The notes under the pieces are model-generated. The model did no database searches and was not told where the DNA came from. It saw only the letters and a program-made list of their open reading frames with translations. From Hyphomicrobiales bacterium (GTDB taxonomy: Bacteria > Pseudomonadota > Alphaproteobacteria > Rhizobiales > Beijerinckiaceae): 64,000 bases of DNA. The translations under genes and the position numbers were made by a program. How positions within the stretch are numbered: the first letter of the stretch is position 1; each line of letters opens with the position of its first letter. The DNA is taken from positions 124,001-188,000 of the forward strand of contig JAIXTP010000002.1 in assembly GCA_027483895.1 (NCBI GenBank). The letters run 5' to 3'. Shown here piece by piece: positions 59,927 through 64,000 of this stretch.

Positions 59927-60436
59927 GTGGAGCGCCTGACGCTGGTCCTCGGCGGCGCCCGCTCCGGCAAGAGCCGGTATGCGGAACGACTGATCACGGC
60001 GCTTCCCGCGCCGTGGATCTACATCGCGACGGCGGAAGCGCTCGACGCAGAGATGGCGGAGCGCATCGCCCGCCACCGGGCGGATCGCGGCGCCGGCTGG
60101 GACACACGCGAGGCGCCTCACGAGCTGCCCGCGCTGTTGCGGGCGGTCGGACCCTCAGGCACGCCGATCCTGGTCGATTGCCTGACGCTCTGGCTCTCCA
60201 ATCTTCTCTGCGCGGGCCGCGACCTCGAAGCCGCGTGCGACGACCTGCTCGATGCGGTCGAGGCCGTGCGCGGCCCCTCGGTTCTGGTCTCGAACGAAGT
60301 CGGGTTCGGGATCGTGCCGGACAATGCCCTCGCCCGCGCCTTCCGCGACGCGGCGGGGCGGCTGCATCAGCGCATCGCGGAGCGGGCCGACCGCGTGATC
60401 CTCACCGTTGCCGGGCTGCCCCTCACCGTGAAATGA
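59927..60436 (+). CDS. cobU: CobU/CobP, adenosylcobinamide kinase and guanylyltransferase
   Basis: A 169-aa bifunctional enzyme of cobalamin nucleotide-loop assembly. Seen: the P-loop LVLGGARSGKSRYAE, the probable guanylylated His in RIARHRADRG, DCLTLWLSNLL and SNEVGFGIVPDNALAR. GTG start, 12 bases after typA. Its last 14 bases overlap the convergent btuF gene. It suits the neighbouring B12 uptake genes. Confidence 0.93.
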   Translation: MERLTLVLGGARSGKSRYAERLITALPAPWIYIATAEALDAEMAERIARHRADRGAGWDTREAPHELPALLRAVGPSGTPILVDCLTLWLSNLLCAGRDLEAACDDLLDAVEAVRGPSVLVSNEVGFGIVPDNALARAFRDAAGRLHQRIAERADRVILTVAGLPLTVK

Positions 60437-61310
60437 CGCCTGTGTCCTGCGCCCGCCGGACCTGAGCGCCCAAGCCGTCGATCAGCTCGGGCGTCGACGG
60501 ACCGCCGCAGATGGAGAGGCGCGAGGGCACGATCAGCCGCCGCGCGGGCGGAAGCGCTCCGGCCAAGGCCGGATGCCGAAGCCATGCGGTTCCCTGATCC
60601 TCCGCGGCGGGCAGATCCCGGTCGAGGACGACCATGGAGGGCGCGGCAGCGATCAGCCGCTCCATCGAGGCGAAGCCGCCGCCGCCCATGCCCAAGGCCT
60701 CCGCGCCGTCGGCGAACCCCATGCGGCGCAGGACGTCGTGCACGAGGGTACCGGCGCCGGGGACCCAGCCGCGTCTTTCGAGTTCGAGAGCCGAAACGCC
60801 GGGGCCGACCCGCGGCAGCCGTGCGAGCGCTGCGTCGATCTCGGCGAGCAGGGCTTCGCCGCGCTCTTTGCGGCCGAGAAGATCGGCCAAGCGGCGGATC
60901 TGCACGCGGCCTTCGTCCATCGACGTCCAAAGTCCGATCACCTCGACGGGGATGCCGCGCGCCGCCAGTGCGGCCCGGGTGTAACGGTCGTCGTAAGGGC
61001 CGACCAGAACGAGATCCGCCCCGCGGGTCAGGATGTCCTCCGCCCCGCCGCGCACTTGCGGGAAGGCGCGGGCCGTTTCGGCCGCATGGGAATATTCGGG
61101 GTCGCGCGCCATGGCACTGAGGCCCGCGATGCTCGCAGGATCGGCGAGCGCGAGAAGGAGCTGATCGGCGCACAGATTGATCGAGACGATGCGTCGGGGA
61201 GGTTCGGCCGCGGCGGTAGCCGGCTGGAGAACGGCCGGCAGGACGGCGAGAGCAGCCGCGACGAGACCGGCCCGGACCGAGTCCATCGGATAATGAAAAA
61301 GCGGTCTCAT
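60423..61310 (-). CDS. btuF: BtuF-like cobalamin ABC transporter substrate-binding protein
   Basis: A 295-aa periplasmic helical-backbone binding protein. Seen: a signal peptide (LVAAALAVLPAVLQPATAAA), RIVSINLCADQLLLALADP, LVLVGPYDDRYTRAALAARG and IPVEVIGLWTSMDEGRVQI. It resembles BtuF/FecB-type receptors. The link to B12 comes from the divergent riboswitch and btuB, and cobinamide or another corrinoid is equally possible. An alternative start is ATG 61286. Convergent overlap with cobU. Confidence 0.85.
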   Translation of the reverse strand: MRPLFHYPMDSVRAGLVAAALAVLPAVLQPATAAAEPPRRIVSINLCADQLLLALADPASIAGLSAMARDPEYSHAAETARAFPQVRGGAEDILTRGADLVLVGPYDDRYTRAALAARGIPVEVIGLWTSMDEGRVQIRRLADLLGRKERGEALLAEIDAALARLPRVGPGVSALELERRGWVPGAGTLVHDVLRRMGFADGAEALGMGGGGFASMERLIAAAPSMVVLDRDLPAAEDQGTAWLRHPALAGALPPARRLIVPSRLSICGGPSTPELIDGLGAQVRRAQDTGVISR

Positions 61311-61350
61311 CCGGATTGTGACGCCCCCCGCGCGGGGCTATGACTCTCAT

Positions 61351-61530
61351 CTGCGACGGTGCCCCGCAAGGGGTGAAACGGGAATGCGGTGAGGACCGAG
61401 GTCCGATTCCGCAGCTGCCCCCGCAACTGTGAGCGGCGAGCCTCCTCCCATCGCCACTGGTCCCTTCGGGATCGGGAAGGCGGAGGAAGGGCGTAGACCC
61501 GCGAGCCAGGAGACCGGCCGGCGCGCAACG
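61351..61530 (+). promoter_or_regulatory. Cobalamin (B12) riboswitch
   Basis: The consensus elements appear in order: GGTGCC (61358-61363), AAACGGGAATGCGGTG, GCAGCTGCCCCCGCAACTGT, and the B12 box AGCCAGGAGACC (61504-61515). It should bind adenosylcobalamin and reduce btuB expression when B12 is plentiful. The btuB start is about 40 bases after it. Confidence 0.95.
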
Positions 61531-61568
61531 CAACCCTGAATCCGGCGGCGGGCCGGACGGAGGACCTT

Positions 61569-63515
61569 ATGACTGCACCGTTCCGGTGCCGGCCGCTGAC
61601 GGCCGGCGCAGCTCTTTCCCTGTTTTTCGTTCTGCCGGCGGCGGCCCAGACGAGCTCCAACGAGATCGTCGTGACGCCCTATCGCACGCCGACCGAGCTT
61701 TCGAGCACCGGCAGCGCCGTGACCGTGATCCGGCGCGAGGACATCGAGAAATGGGGCAACGCTCCCTTGGCCGACATTCTACGCGGTACTCCGGGCCTTG
61801 CCGTGTCCGATCGCGGCGGTCACGGGAGCAACAGCGGCGTCTCTCTGCGCGGCGGAAGCGTGGGCCAGACGCTCGTGCTCATCGACGGGATCCGGGCGGG
61901 CGATCCGAGCCAGATCTCCGCGGATTTCGATTTCGGGCACGTCCTGCCGACCGACGTGGAGCGGATCGAGATCCTGCGCGGGCCGCAATCGGCGCTTTAC
62001 GGCTCGGACGCCATGGGCGGCGTGATCAACATCATCACGCGCAAGGGCTCCGGCCGGCCGAAGGCCGAAGCGATGGTCGAAGGCGGTTCCTACGGCACGG
62101 CCTCGACCAAGGCCTCCGTTTCGGGCGGGACAGAAGCGGTCTCCTACTCGCTCGCCCTTACCGGACTGCACAGCGACGGGTTCTCCCGTTACGGCTACCG
62201 CATCGGACGGATCACGAGCGGCCTGACCTCATCGCTCGAGAAGGACTCGACCGACAAATTCGCCGGCACGGGCCGGTTCTCGTTCAGGCCCGCGGACGGC
62301 GTCGAGATCGAGACGGGCTTCGCGAGCTATCTCAGCAACACGCATTACGACGACTCGACCGCCGACGACCCGCTCGACCGCCAGCGTGCGCTGGTCACGC
62401 AGGGTTTCGTGAAGGGAACGGTCGATTCCTTCGACCAGCGCAATCGCACGACCGTGACGCTCTTCGCGCATCGCACGGACCGCCGGACCGGCTCCTATTA
62501 CGCCCCCAGCATGACCGCCTACGACTATCGCGGCGACCGCTACGGCGCCGAGATCCAGAACGACACCAAGTTCGGTGACTGGGGGACGACCACGCTCGGC
62601 GTGAGAACCGAGACGGAGACGATCCTCAACACCAACGAACCGACGCCGCGCGGAAGCGGCACCAAGACGATCGACGTCGAGGCCTCGCAGGCGACCAACT
62701 CGATCTTCGCGCTTCATCGCCTGCCGATCGGCAAAGCGCTCGTCATCTCTCTCGGCGGGCGCATCGATGCGGTGGACACCTCCGAAACCTTCGCGACCTG
62801 GCGCGGCACGGCGGCCTACACGATCGAGGAAACGGGCACGAAGCTTCGGGCGAGCTTGGGGACCGGCGCCAAGGCGCCTTCGCTCTACCAGCTCTACAAC
62901 CCCTATCGGCCCGATACGTCCGGACCGACCGCGCTGCGCCCCGAAACCAGCATCGGCGGCGACGTCGGCATCGACCAGAAGCTCCCGGCGGGCCTCGGAA
63001 CGGCTTCGGCGAGCGTGTTCTTCAACCGCTACAAGGATCTGATCGGCTGGCGCGACCTGCAATATTCGCCCACCTATCAAGGCGAGTATTACAACGTGAA
63101 CCGGGCCGAGACGAAGGGCGTGGAAACCTCCGTCGATCTCGGCCTTTTGCCGGGCCTCTTCCGTGCGAAGGGCACCTACACGTTCCTGCTCGCCGAGGAT
63201 CTCGACAAGGGCAAGGCGCTGCTTCTGCGGCCGCAGCATCAGGGCTCGATCGGCCTCGTCTACACGGGCATCCGCGATCTCGAAGTGGAAACGCGCGTCA
63301 CGATGGTCGGCCACCGGATGGACTATGTCAGCAGCACCGAGGACGTCCGCCTCGCGCCCTATGCGCGGCTCGACGTGTTCGCGAACTACCGCGTGAACGA
63401 CACCTTCTCGGTCTTCGCGCGCGCGGAGAACCTGACCGACGCGCATTACGAGACCGTGCGCAATTACGGCACGCCGGGCCGTTCGGCCTATGCCGGCATC
63501 AGGGCGAAGTGGTGA
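61569..63515 (+). CDS. btuB: BtuB, TonB-dependent cobalamin receptor
   Basis: A 648-aa outer-membrane receptor. Seen: a signal peptide (GAALSLFFVLPAAAQ), a TonB-box-like EIVVTPYRTP, the plug domain (VTVIRREDIEKWGNAPLADI; LRGPQSALYGSDAMGGVINI), a 22-strand-type barrel, and the C-terminal FARAENLTDAHYETVRNYGT and GIRAKW. The cobalamin substrate is inferred from the riboswitch and from the BtuB-like plug. The first gene of a uptake operon continuing into btuC. Confidence 0.94.
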   Translation: MTAPFRCRPLTAGAALSLFFVLPAAAQTSSNEIVVTPYRTPTELSSTGSAVTVIRREDIEKWGNAPLADILRGTPGLAVSDRGGHGSNSGVSLRGGSVGQTLVLIDGIRAGDPSQISADFDFGHVLPTDVERIEILRGPQSALYGSDAMGGVINIITRKGSGRPKAEAMVEGGSYGTASTKASVSGGTEAVSYSLALTGLHSDGFSRYGYRIGRITSGLTSSLEKDSTDKFAGTGRFSFRPADGVEIETGFASYLSNTHYDDSTADDPLDRQRALVTQGFVKGTVDSFDQRNRTTVTLFAHRTDRRTGSYYAPSMTAYDYRGDRYGAEIQNDTKFGDWGTTTLGVRTETETILNTNEPTPRGSGTKTIDVEASQATNSIFALHRLPIGKALVISLGGRIDAVDTSETFATWRGTAAYTIEETGTKLRASLGTGAKAPSLYQLYNPYRPDTSGPTALRPETSIGGDVGIDQKLPAGLGTASASVFFNRYKDLIGWRDLQYSPTYQGEYYNVNRAETKGVETSVDLGLLPGLFRAKGTYTFLLAEDLDKGKALLLRPQHQGSIGLVYTGIRDLEVETRVTMVGHRMDYVSSTEDVRLAPYARLDVFANYRVNDTFSVFARAENLTDAHYETVRNYGTPGRSAYAGIRAKW

Positions 63516-63537
63516 TCGCCCGGAACGGCCGCGCGGG

Positions 63538-64000
63538 ATGAGGATGCGGGCGGGCTCCGCGATCCTTCTCGGCGCCGTGCTCGTCGCGGCGTTCGGATCG
63601 CTGTTCGCCGGCGCCGCCGATCTCGCCCCGCGCGCCGTCCTCGCCGGACTTTTCGGCGAACCGGGAACGGCGGGGCTGATCGTGCGGGAGATCCGCCTTC
63701 CCCGCATGATCCTCGCCGTCACCGTCGGGGCGGTGCTCGGCCTGTCCGGCGCCGCGCTGCAAGGGCTGCTCCGCAACCCGCTCGCCGATCCCGCCGTCTT
63801 CGGCGCGCCGCAGGGCGCGGCGCTCGGCGCCGTCGCGGTGCTCTATCTCGGGGCGGCGGAGGCGGTCTCCTGGATGCTGCCCACGGGCGCGGTGGCGGGC
63901 GCGCTCTCGGCGGTGGTGCTCGTCGTGCTGGTCGCGGGCCGGGAGGCGAGCGTGACGGTGGTCGTGCTTGCCGGCCTCGCCGTGGGTAGCCTCGCGGCCG
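63538..64000 (+). CDS. btuC: BtuC-like FecCD permease (5' part)
   Basis: The first ~154 residues of an iron/B12-type ABC permease, running off the right edge. Seen: a first helix (AILLGAVLVAAFGSLFAG), the FecCD motif VREIRLPRMILAVTVGAVLG, then LSGAALQGLLRNPLADPAVF and GAPQGAALGAVAVLYLG. The frame is open to base 64000. It starts 22 bases after btuB, so it is in the riboswitch-controlled operon. Confidence 0.9.
   Translation, partial: MRMRAGSAILLGAVLVAAFGSLFAGAADLAPRAVLAGLFGEPGTAGLIVREIRLPRMILAVTVGAVLGLSGAALQGLLRNPLADPAVFGAPQGAALGAVAVLYLGAAEAVSWMLPTGAVAGALSAVVLVVLVAGREASVTVVVLAGLAVGSLAA

Noticed and set aside
57665-60121. 818-codon open frame antisense to typA
   Set aside because: Composition is a shadow of the strongly biased typA codons, and no family resemblance is visible.

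Overview
The window looks like a chromosome segment from a high-GC alphaproteobacterium, most likely Hyphomicrobiales (Rhizobiales). The support is a secB / Tim44-like / mltA / Smr / XRE gene order, a class I lysyl-tRNA synthetase, a SAM-II riboswitch, DUF6460- and DUF2076-type proteins, and a paired ATP-dependent ligase and MBL exonuclease. No rRNA, CRISPR array, transposase, integrase or phage structural gene was seen. There is one tRNA, tRNA-Arg(ACG).

Layout. 1-9.8 kb is housekeeping: the 3' part of glnD, grpE behind a heat-shock-like promoter, an AlkB-like dioxygenase with secB, then a tightly overlapping run of Tim44-like, mltA, Smr and XRE genes, a PfkB adenosine kinase, DUF2076, and a quinone oxidoreductase coupled to a hydratase. 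10-11.9 kb is an MHS-type transporter with an unusual inserted loop. 12.1-19.4 kb is a sulfur amino-acid module: promoter, SAM-II riboswitch, metNIQ and a strong terminator, then a flavin reductase with an NtaA/SnaA/DszA-type monooxygenase, then a cystathionine beta-synthase-like enzyme with cystathionine gamma-lyase. Together these could import methionine or S-compounds and turn them into cysteine. A perfect 15-bp-arm palindrome covers the start of the beta-synthase-like gene.

19.6-28.1 kb is a LacI-controlled catabolic cluster. FAH-family hydrolase, MBL hydrolase and the LacI regulator lie on the minus strand. A PPC/DUF296 protein, a DctPQM TRAP transporter, an FMN 2-hydroxyacid dehydrogenase and a GST lie on the plus strand. 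Two near-palindromic operators sit in the divergent gap.

28.2-47.3 kb is accessory. It holds a secreted TPR protein, a fragment of a HEPN gene, an AraC regulator, a 7TMR-DISM histidine kinase with an OmpR-type regulator, and two large autotransporters, one with a PGRS-like Gly-rich passenger. Both autotransporters are preceded by TTGAG direct repeats in exact 10-bp phase. Next is a small-ORF / MerR / VIT-vWA unit. Then come a HEPN protein and a WYL regulator resembling BrxR/CapW, divergent from a five-gene operon (two unknowns, a 35-aa hydrophobic peptide, a membrane protein, an HtrA-like protease). The 39.2-47.0 kb part is the best candidate for an undescribed conflict or stress system. It ends at the 3' end of tRNA-Arg.

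47.7-64 kb returns to core genes: lysK, a TauE/SafE exporter, an S24-like regulator that has lost both catalytic residues, DUF952-pyrD, DUF6460, a LuxR-type response regulator, DUF1475, DNA ligase and exonuclease, a TAXI solute receptor, typA, and a cobalamin locus (cobU, btuF, B12 riboswitch, btuB, start of btuC).
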